Source: CALLPQ01 sp039819545 (GTDB taxonomy: Bacteria; Pseudomonadota; Alphaproteobacteria; Caulobacterales; Parvularculaceae). From it: DNA of 64,000 bases. Both the position numbers and the translations under genes were made by a program. Positions within the stretch are counted from its first letter, which is position 1, and every line of letters begins with the position of its first letter. This document shows positions 34,775 through 43,560 of this stretch, one piece after another. The notes under the pieces are model-generated. The model worked only from the letters and a program-made list of their open reading frames with translations. It ran no database searches and was not told where the DNA came from. The stretch is from NCBI GenBank assembly GCA_039819545.1, contig JBCBRS010000012.1, positions 1-64,000 on the forward strand. The letters are read 5' to 3'.

Positions 34775-35773
34775 CTACAACCAATCGGGAACCGGTAAGT
34801 CTTTTGACTTGAGAAAATCCCGGTTGAAGAGTTTAGAGGCATACCGATTACCGTAGTCGCACAGGATGGTCACGATTGTGTGGCCGGGTCCCATTTGCCT
34901 GGCGAGCTTCATGGCGCCCACAATATTGACGCCCGCTGACCCGCCAAGACAAAGCCCTTCTTCTTCCACCAGCTTGAAAATAACCGAAAGCGCTTCGGGG
35001 TCGGTGGCGCGGTACGCATCGTCAAAGGCCATGCCGTCGAGATTGCCGGTCACCCGGCCCTGGCCAATGCCTTCGGTAATGGAGGACCCCTCCGCCTCCA
35101 GCGACCCGGTTTTGACCCAGGAGAAGAGTTTCGCGCCCATGGGATCGGTGAGCACACATTGAATATCGCGATTGTGCTCTTTCAGGGCCTGGGTCACCCC
35201 GGCGAGCGTTCCGCCCGAGCCCACGGCGCAGGTGAACCCGTCCACCTTGCCATCGGTCTGTGTCCAGATTTCCTGACCGGTTGTTTTGTAGTGGGTTTCC
35301 CGGTTGGCGGTATTATCAAATTGATTGGCCCACAGAACACCGTTCGGCTCGGTCTTCGCCAGTGTTTCGGCCAGGGTGCCCGAATAGCGCACGTAATTGT
35401 TCGGGTCAGAATAGGGGACCGCGTCAACTTCGATGAGTTCAGCACCGAGCAGGCGGATCGCCTGTTTTTTCTCTTCACTTTGCGTGCGTGGGAAAACAAT
35501 TTTGACTTTATAACCGAGGATTGCACCAACCATGGCAAGACCGATCCCGGTATTTCCGGCTGTCCCCTCCACAATCGTACCGCCAGGGTGTAGCAGGCCC
35601 TTTGCTTCGGCATCGCGAATAATCCCCACCGCCGCGCGGTCTTTCACCGATTGCCCGGGATTTAGAAACTCCGCCTTGCCGAGAATTGTGCAGCCTGTTT
35701 CTTCTGACGCGCGTTTGAGTTTGATGAGCGGCGTATTGCCAATTATATCGAGTGCTGATGTGTGGGCGGACAT
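34775..35773 (-). CDS. cysK: Cysteine synthase A
   Basis: 332 aa from the ATG at 35773, preceded by GAGGATA; a 52-codon in-frame extension upstream has no family character. PLP lysine in NPGQSVKDRAA, TAGNTGIGLAMVG as substrate loop, and VGSGGTLAGV as phosphate-binding loop. It makes cysteine from O-acetylserine and sulfide. The motif SSITEGIGQGRVTGNL and the long C-terminal part are shared with alphaproteobacterial CysK-type enzymes. First gene of the sulfur block cysK, sseA, GNAT, metC. No SAM or cysteine riboswitch is visible in front. Confidence 0.93.
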   Translation of the reverse strand: MSAHTSALDIIGNTPLIKLKRASEETGCTILGKAEFLNPGQSVKDRAAVGIIRDAEAKGLLHPGGTIVEGTAGNTGIGLAMVGAILGYKVKIVFPRTQSEEKKQAIRLLGAELIEVDAVPYSDPNNYVRYSGTLAETLAKTEPNGVLWANQFDNTANRETHYKTTGQEIWTQTDGKVDGFTCAVGSGGTLAGVTQALKEHNRDIQCVLTDPMGAKLFSWVKTGSLEAEGSSITEGIGQGRVTGNLDGMAFDDAYRATDPEALSVIFKLVEEEGLCLGGSAGVNIVGAMKLARQMGPGHTIVTILCDYGNRYASKLFNRDFLKSKDLPVPDWL

Positions 35774-35840
35774 GGTATCCTCAAAAAATGTCTGGCTGAA
35801 CCGCTCTGTGTAAAGAGCGTGTAGCCGCGTCATCGGCTTG

Positions 35841-37001
35841 TTATCGAAGGATATCAAGACATCGGTAAATCGCATCAAGATGTGCTTCGCCGAGGCGCTT
35901 ACACCGTTCTGGCGACCATCCAAAGTCACGATCCGGTGTGTCGGCGGTGTCTTTGAAAGGCATCTCCAGCGTCATGGCAAGACAGCCGAACCGGGCCGCC
36001 ATTTGGTTCGTGCAGATGGCAAGATTGGCGGTGCCTGGCTTGCTCACCGGATAGCCAAACTTGGTTTGAAAATCAGGGGTGATCGCTGCAAGCGTCTTTT
36101 TGAATGTAGCGAGGCGGTCCGTCGCCACATCGTCGAAGCCGGGTGTGCCTTCTGCACCCGCAATAAAGTTGTACGGCAGATTTTCGTCCCCATGCACATC
36201 AAGGGCAAAATCGACGCCGGTCTCAACCATCTTGTTGCGTACGTAAAAAACCTCAGGGCTTTTTTCCAGCGTAGGTTCATGCCATTCGCGGTTGAGATTA
36301 ATCCCGGCTGCATTTGTGCGCAGATGCCCCCGGCGGCTGCCATCAGGGTTCATGTTGGGCACGACGTGGAAATTGGCCCGGCGCAAAAGCGCGGCAGCAA
36401 CGGGATCATTACGATCGGTCAGCCGCCCGAGAAACCCTTCAATCCACCATTGGGCCATGGTCTCGCCCGGGTGCTGGCGTGCTGTAATCCATAGATTGAG
36501 TTTGTCTTTTGCGGCGGCCATAGCCTCGCTCGCGGGTTCGCGCAAGGTAACAAGGTCCAGGGGTTGGCCATCAAGTGTGTGGCCCAGAACGCTGATCTCA
36601 ACACCATCAAGACCGGTCAACTCCCCCATGAGATCATGGTGGCGCTCCATGGAGTAGGGCGCGAAATAAGCAAACCAAACACAATCGCTTTGCGGCGTAT
36701 GGGTAATCGTCAGTGTCCCACCGGTGTAATCCGTATCGACCCGAAACCAGCTATCGCGGTCATAGGAGGCGACAGCGCGGTAGTTGTTCCAGCCCGGGGT
36801 AAAGGAAGCGCCGCCCGCATTTTCGAGCTTAATCTCACACGCCTCACCGCGTGCACCCGTCATGCGAAAATAGAACCATTGATAAAAGTCAGAATGCGCA
36901 TCTTTCTCAATGGCCAGCCGAATGGTTTGCGGGGTCTCCGCCTCAATGACAGCGATATTGCCGCCGTCAAAGGCACTTGAAATCGAAAGCAATCTGAACA
37001 T
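35841..37001 (-). CDS. M14 family zinc carboxypeptidase (cytosolic, CCP-like)
   Basis: 386 aa. An N-terminal beta-sandwich (residues 1-125; FYQWFYFRMTGARGE) precedes the catalytic domain, as in the Nna1/CCP branch of M14. Zinc ligands are in ITARQHPGETMAQWW (HxxE) and DVHGDENLPY (His); NMNPDGSRRGHLRTN and NREWHEP are substrate-binding segments and TLEMPF holds the catalytic glutamate. There is no signal peptide, so it acts inside the cell. Vertebrate relatives remove glutamates from tubulin; bacterial substrates are largely unknown. It lies 33 bases after cfa and 68 before cysK. Confidence 0.9.
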   Translation of the reverse strand: MFRLLSISSAFDGGNIAVIEAETPQTIRLAIEKDAHSDFYQWFYFRMTGARGEACEIKLENAGGASFTPGWNNYRAVASYDRDSWFRVDTDYTGGTLTITHTPQSDCVWFAYFAPYSMERHHDLMGELTGLDGVEISVLGHTLDGQPLDLVTLREPASEAMAAAKDKLNLWITARQHPGETMAQWWIEGFLGRLTDRNDPVAAALLRRANFHVVPNMNPDGSRRGHLRTNAAGINLNREWHEPTLEKSPEVFYVRNKMVETGVDFALDVHGDENLPYNFIAGAEGTPGFDDVATDRLATFKKTLAAITPDFQTKFGYPVSKPGTANLAICTNQMAARFGCLAMTLEMPFKDTADTPDRDFGWSPERCKRLGEAHLDAIYRCLDILR

Positions 37002-37033
37002 CCTTTAAGCAGGTAGGGTTTGGGTTGGCGGCG

Positions 37034-38359
37034 TTATGTCTTGACTGCCGAGAGCTGATAAACATCGGTTGTCTGCGCCCGGAACCCAGCCTCGCAATAG
37101 GCAAGGTAGAACCGCCAGAGCTTGCGAAAGCGGTCATCGAACCCCAGGGGGCGGATATCATCCCAGCGCTTTAGAAACCGCTCATGCCAGTTTTTCAGCG
37201 TGTCCGCATAATGGACGCCAAAGTTGGAATGGCTTTGCCATTTCAACCCTTGTGCTTCGATCTGTTCACGCAGAAGGTTTGGGCTTGGCAGCATCCCGCC
37301 CGGAAACACATAGCGTTGGATAAAGTCGGTGGAGCGCTCATACACTTTGAAGAACCGGTCCGCGATCGTGATAACCTGAAAGCCGGCAACCCCGCCCGGG
37401 CGCAGGCTTTGATGGACCTTGGCAAAATAGGTTGGCCAATATTCCTTACCCACCGCTTCAAACATTTCGATGGAAGCAACCTTATCGAACTGACCATCCA
37501 CATCGCGATAATCGCGCAGTTGAAAATCCACTTTCTCGTTCAGACCCGCCTGAAAGATCCGTTTACGGGCATACTCATATTGCGCTTCGGAAATGGTAAT
37601 GCCGGTGACCCGGGCCTCGCGGTGCTTGGCGGCATATTCGGCAAAACCGCCCCAGCCCGAACCAATTTCGAGAACCGTCTCGCCGGGCTGCAAATCAATA
37701 TGCTCTGCAAGATGAGCATATTTGTTTTCCTGGGCGCGGGTCAGGTCTGCATCCTGCGGTAAAAACAATGCCGACGAATAGGTCATGGAGGGGTCAAGCC
37801 ATTGTTCATAAAAGGCATTACCAAGATCGTAGTGCGCCATGATATTCTTTTTTGAACCGGCCTTTGTGTTTTTGTGGAAGTTATGACGCATGGCATCCAG
37901 CCAGGTGACGACGGGGATCGCTTCAAACGCGTCTTGCAGTTGGTCAGCATTGCGCGCGAGGACATAAAGACACCCTGCGAGATCCGGCGTATCCCATTGA
38001 TCATCCGCATAGGCTTCAAAAAAGGCAATATCGCCGCCAAGAAGCGTGCGCCGGGCAAACCCGTAATCACGCACGCAAATGATCCCCAGCGCATCACGCT
38101 CTTCGTGCCCCTGAAAGCGGAGGACGCGGCCATTGGGCAGGGCCAGGATCAAGCCCCCTCTCTGCAAGCGCAAAAGAAAGCTGCAAATCATGCGGAAGAT
38201 GATCGGCAGGCCAGAGAGCGTCTGGCGCCTGTTCTCATCGGTGACAAGAATCGCCCGATTGATCAGATCAACCGTTGACGGACTATAGTCTTCCGGGCGC
38301 ATGGTGGGCCGATTGACCCGCTCCCCGATTTGCTGATCGCCCGGCGCAATGGTGCTCAT
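37034..38359 (-). CDS. cfa: Cyclopropane-fatty-acyl-phospholipid synthase
   Basis: 441 aa. SAM-binding VLEIGSGWGGFAEYAA, lipid-site segments HYDLGNAFYEQWLDPSMTYS and EMFEAVGKEYWP, and RYVFPGGMLPS are all standard for CFA synthases. It methylenates cis double bonds of membrane phospholipids at the membrane surface. Length is slightly above the norm owing to an N-terminal region. The photolyase gene lies 21 bases before it on the same strand. That pairing occurs in the singlet-oxygen (RpoE-ChrR) regulon of Rhodobacter sphaeroides, so a stress role is plausible; no sigma factor gene is in the window. Confidence 0.95.
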   Translation of the reverse strand: MSTIAPGDQQIGERVNRPTMRPEDYSPSTVDLINRAILVTDENRRQTLSGLPIIFRMICSFLLRLQRGGLILALPNGRVLRFQGHEERDALGIICVRDYGFARRTLLGGDIAFFEAYADDQWDTPDLAGCLYVLARNADQLQDAFEAIPVVTWLDAMRHNFHKNTKAGSKKNIMAHYDLGNAFYEQWLDPSMTYSSALFLPQDADLTRAQENKYAHLAEHIDLQPGETVLEIGSGWGGFAEYAAKHREARVTGITISEAQYEYARKRIFQAGLNEKVDFQLRDYRDVDGQFDKVASIEMFEAVGKEYWPTYFAKVHQSLRPGGVAGFQVITIADRFFKVYERSTDFIQRYVFPGGMLPSPNLLREQIEAQGLKWQSHSNFGVHYADTLKNWHERFLKRWDDIRPLGFDDRFRKLWRFYLAYCEAGFRAQTTDVYQLSAVKT

Positions 38360-38380
38360 GGAAGCTGCCTTTCTGTGCCC

Positions 38381-39820
38381 CTATTTGTTGCGAATTTGGT
38401 CGTAACCCGCAAGGGCAAGTTTGCGGGCTTCACCATGGTCGACGATGGGCTTGGGGTATGTCTCGCCAAGTGTCACACCGGCCTCTTGCAAAATGGCGTC
38501 CGGTGCCTCCCACGGCTTGTGGATATGTTTCTTCGGCAAGGCTGCCAGTTCAGGCACATAGGTGCGCACATAATCGCCTTGGGGGTCAAATTTTTCCCCT
38601 TGGGAAACCGGGTTGAAAATCCGAAAGTAGGGTGCAGCATCCGCACCGCATCCAGCAACCCATTGCCAGCTTGCAGCGTTGTTGGCGAGGTCCGCATCGA
38701 CGAGGCAGTCCCAGAACCACCGTTCACCCTCCTGCCACGGGATAATCAGGTCCTTGATCAGAAAGCTGGCGGTGATCATCCGTACCCGGTTATGCATCCA
38801 GCCGGTATCATAGAGTTGTCGCATTCCCGCATCGACAATTGGATAACCGGTTTGACCCTTTTGCCAGGCTGTGAGGGCATCTCGATCATCATCCCACGGA
38901 AAGTCGGCAAACTCCGGCTTGATTGGCTCATCGCGAATATCCGGGTAATGATAAAGCAGGTTATAGGCAAAATCGCGCCAGACAACTTCGGACAGAAATT
39001 TATCGGCCTCGTCATCGTTGACGCTACCCCTTGCCACCGCGTCTTTTGTCGTCTCCCAGATTTGCAAGGGGCTAATTTCGCCCCACGCCAGGTGCGGTGA
39101 CAGACGGGAGGTGCCCTCTATGTCGGGGCGATTGCGATCATCGTCATAACCATTGACCGGCCCGTCGAGGAAGGCCCGCAATTTGGCCCGAGCGCCTTTT
39201 TCACCCGGTTCCCAGTCCGGGAATTTTGCTGCCCAATCCGGCTTCGTCGGTAACAGGTCCAAGGCTGCGAGCGCTGTGCTATCGGGCCATGTATCAGGAA
39301 CGGCCAGCTTGTCGGGCCGTGTTGCTTGCTCCTTGCGCGAGGGGCCTTTGGCTTTGATCGATTTCCAGAACGGGGTGTAGACCTTGTAAAAGCCACCGCT
39401 GCCGGTCTTTGTTTCCCAAGGTTCACAGACCAGCGTGCCGTTAAAACTCTCTACACTGACGCCATCATCCGTAAGCGTCGTTTTGAGCGCCTTGTCGGTT
39501 TCGATATCGCCAGCGCCATACCGCCGGTTCCAGAACACCTGGCTTGCGCCAGTTTCCTTGACGAGGTCCGGCAGGATGTCGCTCGCGGGCCCGGTGCGCA
39601 GGATGAGTCTTGATCCGCGGTCGGCGAACCTCGTCTCCAGCGCCGCAAGCGCATGGTGGAGCCACCAGCGGCTGGCCGCGCCGGGGACGCTGTCGCTTTC
39701 GGACTCCAGAATAAAGAGGGGAATCACGGGCTGTTTGGTTTCGTGCGCGGCGGCGAGGGCGGGGTTATCCTCCACGCGTAAATCGCGGCGAAACCAGATG
39801 ATCACTGGGGCATTGGTCAT
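38381..39820 (-). CDS. phrB: Deoxyribodipyrimidine photolyase
   Basis: 479 aa. N-terminal antenna-binding Rossmann domain (VIIWFRRDLRVEDNPALAAA) and C-terminal FAD domain with STSRLSPHLA-like GTSRLSPHLAWGEIS, WRDFAYNLLYHYPD, and DAGMRQLYDTGWMHNRVRM; the tryptophan/asparagine positions used for CPD binding are present. It repairs cyclobutane pyrimidine dimers using blue light. This is a class I type. First gene of phr-cfa-M14. The start has an alternative none; MTNAPVIIWFRRD is a textbook beginning. Confidence 0.95.
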   Translation of the reverse strand: MTNAPVIIWFRRDLRVEDNPALAAAHETKQPVIPLFILESESDSVPGAASRWWLHHALAALETRFADRGSRLILRTGPASDILPDLVKETGASQVFWNRRYGAGDIETDKALKTTLTDDGVSVESFNGTLVCEPWETKTGSGGFYKVYTPFWKSIKAKGPSRKEQATRPDKLAVPDTWPDSTALAALDLLPTKPDWAAKFPDWEPGEKGARAKLRAFLDGPVNGYDDDRNRPDIEGTSRLSPHLAWGEISPLQIWETTKDAVARGSVNDDEADKFLSEVVWRDFAYNLLYHYPDIRDEPIKPEFADFPWDDDRDALTAWQKGQTGYPIVDAGMRQLYDTGWMHNRVRMITASFLIKDLIIPWQEGERWFWDCLVDADLANNAASWQWVAGCGADAAPYFRIFNPVSQGEKFDPQGDYVRTYVPELAALPKKHIHKPWEAPDAILQEAGVTLGETYPKPIVDHGEARKLALAGYDQIRNK

Positions 39821-39901
39821 ATGGGCAATACGCCTTTCGCGCGGGGACAGATTGCTGGCGCGCCTTTGAAAACGCTGGGCAAAGGGGAACGTTCCCTGAC
39901 G

Positions 39902-40939
39902 CTAAACAACACCGGCACTTAGACAATCATGGATATGGAGGAGGCCAATCGGTTTGCCCTCATGGACCACAAAAAGGCTTGTAATCTTATCGGCGCTCAT
40001 CAGGGCCAGCGCTTCGCCCGCCAGGGTCTGGGCGGTGACCGTCTTTGGCGTTTTCGTCATGACCGCGTGCGCTGGCGTATGGCCCGGCTTGTGACCAAAG
40101 AGCCGCCGCACATCGCCGTCGGTCAGGATACCGGTGAGGTGACCGTCATCGTCGCACAAGCCCACGCAACCAAACCCGCCCCGGTCGAGGATGTCGATGG
40201 CGCGCCCCAGCGCCTCGTGTTCCGGGCAGAGCGGAAAGTCCGGCACGCCGCCCACAGGGTGCATGAGCGTTTCCACCCGCCGCAGGGCCGCGCCCAGTGA
40301 CCCGCCCGGATGGTAATCGTGAAACCGCGTGGTGGTAATCCCTTTTCTGCGCATCATACTCACGGCGAAGGCATCGCCGAGCGCCATCATGGCGGTGGTG
40401 CTGGTGGTTGGCGCGTGGGTCTGGTCGCAGGCCTCCGTCAGGGGGGGCAGGATAAAGCTACAGTCTGCCGCCTTGGCGAGGGCGGAGGCGCGGCCTGCTG
40501 TGATCCCCACCAACGGAATCGAAAACCGCCGCGCATAGCCCAGAAGATCGCCAAGCTCTGCCGTCTCGCCGGATTTCGACAAGGCCAGAATCGCGTCCTC
40601 GCCCGTGATCATGCCAAGATCGCCATGGCTCGCCTCGGCCGGATGCAGGTACAATGCTGGCGTGCCGGTGGAGGCAAACGTTGCGGCGATCTTGCGGGCC
40701 ACATGGCCGGATTTGCCCATGCCGCTCACGATGATGCGCCCGCGCGAGGCGGCAAGCTGATCAAGGCATGCGGTAAAGGCCGCCGCCGCATCGCCTACGA
40801 GCGCAGAGCGCAGGGCCTGCAACCCGGCAATTTCGGTTTCCAACACCTGCGCGGCGCGGCGCACCTGCACATCAGGGTCAGGATCGGAACCAAGATCAGA
40901 GCCAAGGTCGGATTTTGAAGAAACACCTGGTGCAGCCAT
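39902..40939 (-). CDS. kdsD: Arabinose-5-phosphate isomerase (KpsF/GutQ/KdsD family)
   Basis: 345 aa from the ATG at 40939, which has AGGAT close upstream; a start 11 codons earlier is possible. SIS domain with GMGKSGHVARKIAATFASTGTP and HGDLGMI, followed by two CBS domains (MHPVGGVPDFPL and MTKTPKTVTAQTLAGEAL). It converts ribulose-5-phosphate to arabinose-5-phosphate, the first step to Kdo. The N-terminus has a short repeat (DLGSDLGSD) not expected in the family. It is divergent from kdsA, next enzyme of the pathway, over 165 bases, so both could share regulation. Confidence 0.92.
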   Translation of the reverse strand: MAAPGVSSKSDLGSDLGSDPDPDVQVRRAAQVLETEIAGLQALRSALVGDAAAAFTACLDQLAASRGRIIVSGMGKSGHVARKIAATFASTGTPALYLHPAEASHGDLGMITGEDAILALSKSGETAELGDLLGYARRFSIPLVGITAGRASALAKAADCSFILPPLTEACDQTHAPTTSTTAMMALGDAFAVSMMRRKGITTTRFHDYHPGGSLGAALRRVETLMHPVGGVPDFPLCPEHEALGRAIDILDRGGFGCVGLCDDDGHLTGILTDGDVRRLFGHKPGHTPAHAVMTKTPKTVTAQTLAGEALALMSADKITSLFVVHEGKPIGLLHIHDCLSAGVV

Positions 40940-41104
40940 TATCATCCTATTCGCGGTGGCGGGGACGCCCACATGTCGCTTCTTTTCGTAACGCGTTTTT
41001 CGTCGTTGGCATTGTTCTTATAATCAGGCATAGCGCAGGCAGGTGCAAGCGCCTGTCATACTTGGCCAAGCGCCTCAACGGTGAAGCAAAAAAGGAGCGC
41101 CCCG

Positions 41105-42007
41105 ATGGCGCATGAAAATTCCGGCGCGCCCGTCCATGCTCCCGACCATGCTCCCGTTGTGATCCCGGCCCCGGGGGGCGGCACGGTTCGCGTTTCCAAC
41201 ACCCAACAAATCGTCTTTTTCGCTGGTCCGTGTGCCATGGAAAGCCGCGACCATGCGCTCGACTGTGCCCACGCCCTCAAAGACATTGCCCAGCGGCTTG
41301 AGGTTTGCCTGGTTTTCAAAACATCGTTCGATAAAGCCAATCGCACCAGCGCACAGAGTGCCCGGGGGCTTGGCCTCGATCAGGCTCTACCGGTCTTTGA
41401 GGAAATTCGTGAGGCGACAGGCCTGCCGGTCGTTACTGATGTTCACAGCGCGGACCAGTGTGCCCGCGTGGCGCCTTGCGTTGACGTTTTGCAAATCCCG
41501 GCCTTTTTGTGTCGGCAGACCGATCTGCTTGTGGCCGCCGCGCAAACCGGCAGGGTCATCAAAGTCAAAAAGGGTCAGTTTCTTGCGCCGTGGGACATCG
41601 CCAACGTGGCCGCGAAGATCCGTGACGCCGGCAATGATAAGGTCCTCGTTACGGAACGAGGGGCGAGCTTTGGCTACAATACCCTCGTTTCCGATTTCCG
41701 CAGTGTACCGATCATGGCACGCGACGCTGGCGCGCCGGTTATTTTTGATGCCACCCATTCGGTGCAACAACCGGGCGGTGCGGGGGCGACCTCGGGCGGT
41801 CAGCGCGAATTTGTCCCGACGCTTGCCCGCGCGGCGGTGGCCGTGGGCGTCGCCGGTATCTTTGCCGAAACCCATCCTGACCCTGATCGGGCCTTGTCAG
41901 ACGGACCGAATATGATCCCGCTTAACCAGTTCGAGGCGTTCGCCCGCGATCTGCTGGCGCTTGATCGGCTGGCAAAGTCCCGCGCCAGTCTACACGGCTA
42001 TTGCTGA
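41105..42007 (+). CDS. kdsA: 3-deoxy-8-phosphooctulonate synthase (Kdo8P synthase)
   Basis: 300 aa from the ATG at 41105, with AAAGGAG nine bases upstream. FFAGPCAMESRDHALD, FKTSFDKANRTS, DVHSADQC, VKKGQFLAPWD, TERGASFGYN and FDATHSVQQPG are the standard KdsA motifs. The cysteine in AGPC suggests the metal-dependent form, though KdsA classes differ by asparagine or cysteine at this site and I did not resolve the class. It condenses arabinose-5-phosphate and PEP. About 15 extra residues at the N-terminus include a duplicated HAPDHAP. Marks the organism as one that makes LPS Kdo. Confidence 0.95.
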   Translation: MAHENSGAPVHAPDHAPVVIPAPGGGTVRVSNTQQIVFFAGPCAMESRDHALDCAHALKDIAQRLEVCLVFKTSFDKANRTSAQSARGLGLDQALPVFEEIREATGLPVVTDVHSADQCARVAPCVDVLQIPAFLCRQTDLLVAAAQTGRVIKVKKGQFLAPWDIANVAAKIRDAGNDKVLVTERGASFGYNTLVSDFRSVPIMARDAGAPVIFDATHSVQQPGGAGATSGGQREFVPTLARAAVAVGVAGIFAETHPDPDRALSDGPNMIPLNQFEAFARDLLALDRLAKSRASLHGYC

Positions 42008-42171
42008 GGGCCCCGGGCCGGGCTCTGGACGGTGTAGGTCTGACAATTGCGGGCCGGGGTGCAAAAGTCTGGTTTTCCACAGCCCAAGATTTTCGATTTT
42101 CCTTGCCTCACCCAGCGGCTAGGGTCCGCGTCCCATCGGAGATGTTGGAGCAGATTGGAAAGGCGTTCGCT

Positions 42172-42438
42172 ATGGCTGACGGGACAGCAAATATGGATGT
42201 GCAAACCGGCGGCGTTGCGGCCGACCGGCTGCGCTCGTTTATCGAGCGGGTGGAAAATCTTGAAGAAGAAAAAACCAATATCATGAACGACATCAAGGAA
42301 GTCTTCGCCGAGGCCAAAGGCGAGGGTTATGATGTGAAGATCCTGCGCCAAATCATTCGCTTGCGGAAAATGGACCGCGCGGAGCGTCAGGAGCAGGAAG
42401 CCCTGCTCGATCTTTATCTCTCGGCTCTGGGAGATTAA
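42172..42438 (+). CDS. gapR: Nucleoid-associated protein GapR (DUF2312)
   Basis: 88 aa from the ATG at 42172; an in-frame ATG at 42142 is an alternative. RLRSFIERVENLEEEKTNI and DIKEVFAEAKGEGYDVKIL and LRKMDRAERQEQEALLDLY match GapR of Caulobacter, a coiled-coil protein that clamps overtwisted DNA in front of replication forks and transcription. Basic residues on the helices would face DNA. It is followed within 70 bases by the 116-bp repeat array. It is separated from kdsA by 164 bases and probably has its own promoter. Confidence 0.93.
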   Translation: MADGTANMDVQTGGVAADRLRSFIERVENLEEEKTNIMNDIKEVFAEAKGEGYDVKILRQIIRLRKMDRAERQEQEALLDLYLSALGD

Positions 42439-42507
42439 GGGTCTACACAGATTTTATTTTCTGACGTTGGGTGGCTGTTAGCAGGTTCAAAACGCGCGGC
42501 GACCGAT

Positions 42508-42889
42508 CCCGGGTCGGCGCTGCGCTTGCCCGGGAATACGGCATCAAGCTTAGACAATTACACCGTATCCCCGGACTTGATCCGGGGTCTTCGAATTTGG
42601 GTACGCAAAATGTATCAACAGTTCCCGGGTCGGCGCTGCGCTTGCCCGGGAATACGGCATAATGCTTAGACAATTATACCGTATCCCCGGACTTGATTCG
42701 GGGTCTTCGAATTGGGGTACGGAGAATGCATCAACAGATCCCGGGTCGGCGCTGCGCTTGCCCGGGAATACGGCATCAAGCTTAGACAATTACACCGTAT
42801 CCCCGGACTTGATCCGGGGTCTACCAATTGGGGTACGCAGAATGTGTCAACAGATTCCGGGTCGGCGCTCCGCTTGCCCGGGAATACGG
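42508..42889 (+). repeat. Tandem array of a 116-bp REP-like unit (3.3 copies)
   Basis: Units start at 42508, 42624, 42740 and 42856, exactly 116 bases apart; the last is cut short. Each unit has two palindromic parts: CCCGGG...CCCGGG with a GC-rich centre and CCCCGGA-CTTGA-TCCGGGG, joined by a stretch in which GGAATACGG and CCGTATCC are also complementary. Copies are nearly identical. The array fills the space between gapR and the convergent rsmD. The same unit occurs inverted at 51.7-52.2 kb and as a remnant at 55.9 kb, so it is a genome-wide intergenic family. Reading frames inside it are by-products. Confidence 0.9.
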
Positions 42890-42901
42890 ACTGGTCTCTC
42901 C

Positions 42902-43474
42902 CTAGTTGAGTCCAAAAATCAGAATACGTGTGTCGCCATAAAGCCGGTCGTCGAGGGGGGTTATTTCCTTTACATCTGGGTACGGATCAGCCTTTGCTTG
43001 TTCTGCAACGACCATCGCGCCAGCGCTTAGCCAGCGCCCCTCAATCAGGGAGCGTATTGTGGGCTGCACAAGGTTTTTGCCATAGGGGGGGTCGAGAAAC
43101 GCCATGGTGAAGGGCCCGCCGGCGCTGGCCGGAATGGAGCCGAGGGCCGTGGCGCTGCGGCGATGGATGCGGGTCTGACCAAACAGGCTCAATGCCTCGA
43201 TATTATCGCGCATGACCCCGCGTGCGCCTGCATCGGTTTCCACAAACAAACAGAATGCGGCCCCGCGTGATACCGCCTCAAGGCCCAGCGCGCCCGACCC
43301 CGCATAGAGGTCTATCACCCGCGCGCCCTCAAGGGCGCTGCTAACCCCCGGCCAGTCCGCGTGGGCCAGCACATTAAACAGCGCCTCGCGCGTGCGATCA
43401 GTGGTGGGGCGGGTGCTTTGGCCCTTGGGCGCCCGGATGGGACGGCCGCGATACTCCCCGCCGACAATACGCAT
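42902..43474 (-). CDS. rsmD: 16S rRNA (guanine(966)-N(2))-methyltransferase
   Basis: 190 aa from the ATG at 43474 (MRIVGGEYRGRPIRAP), the usual start of RsmD. RPTTDRTREALFNVL, VIDLYAGSGALGLEAVSRGA (SAM loop) and the catalytic FLDPPYGK are intact. It methylates G966 of 16S rRNA. The stop codon is only 13 bases from the end of the repeat array. Upstream a strong terminator of the lipoprotein methyltransferase gene isolates it, so the promoter must be within the 15-80 bases before the start. Confidence 0.95.
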   Translation of the reverse strand: MRIVGGEYRGRPIRAPKGQSTRPTTDRTREALFNVLAHADWPGVSSALEGARVIDLYAGSGALGLEAVSRGAAFCLFVETDAGARGVMRDNIEALSLFGQTRIHRRSATALGSIPASAGGPFTMAFLDPPYGKNLVQPTIRSLIEGRWLSAGAMVVAEQAKADPYPDVKEITPLDDRLYGDTRILIFGLN

Positions 43475-43489
43475 ACTGAGGGTCCAGTT

Positions 43490-43532
43490 CAAAAAAAGGG
43501 CTGGACCAAAACCTGCGCTTTGGTTCAGCCCT
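43490..43532 (-). terminator. Rho-independent terminator before rsmD
   Basis: On the minus strand AGGGCTG-A-ACCAAA and TTTTGGT-C-CAGCCC form a long stem with one mismatch, then seven T. It closes the transcript of the methyltransferase lipoprotein gene. Confidence 0.9.
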
Positions 43533-43560
43533 GATCTATCTCAAAGGTCGATGAACGTCT

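Noticed and set aside
42508..42889. CRISPR array
   Set aside because: Repeat and spacer of a CRISPR would alternate at about 60-70 bases with unique spacers. Here the entire 116-base period is conserved, and there are no cas genes.
42443..43030. Several frames with peptides such as VFPGKRSADPG in the first repeat array
   Set aside because: They are translations of the 116-bp repeat unit on both strands; the same peptides recur because the DNA recurs.
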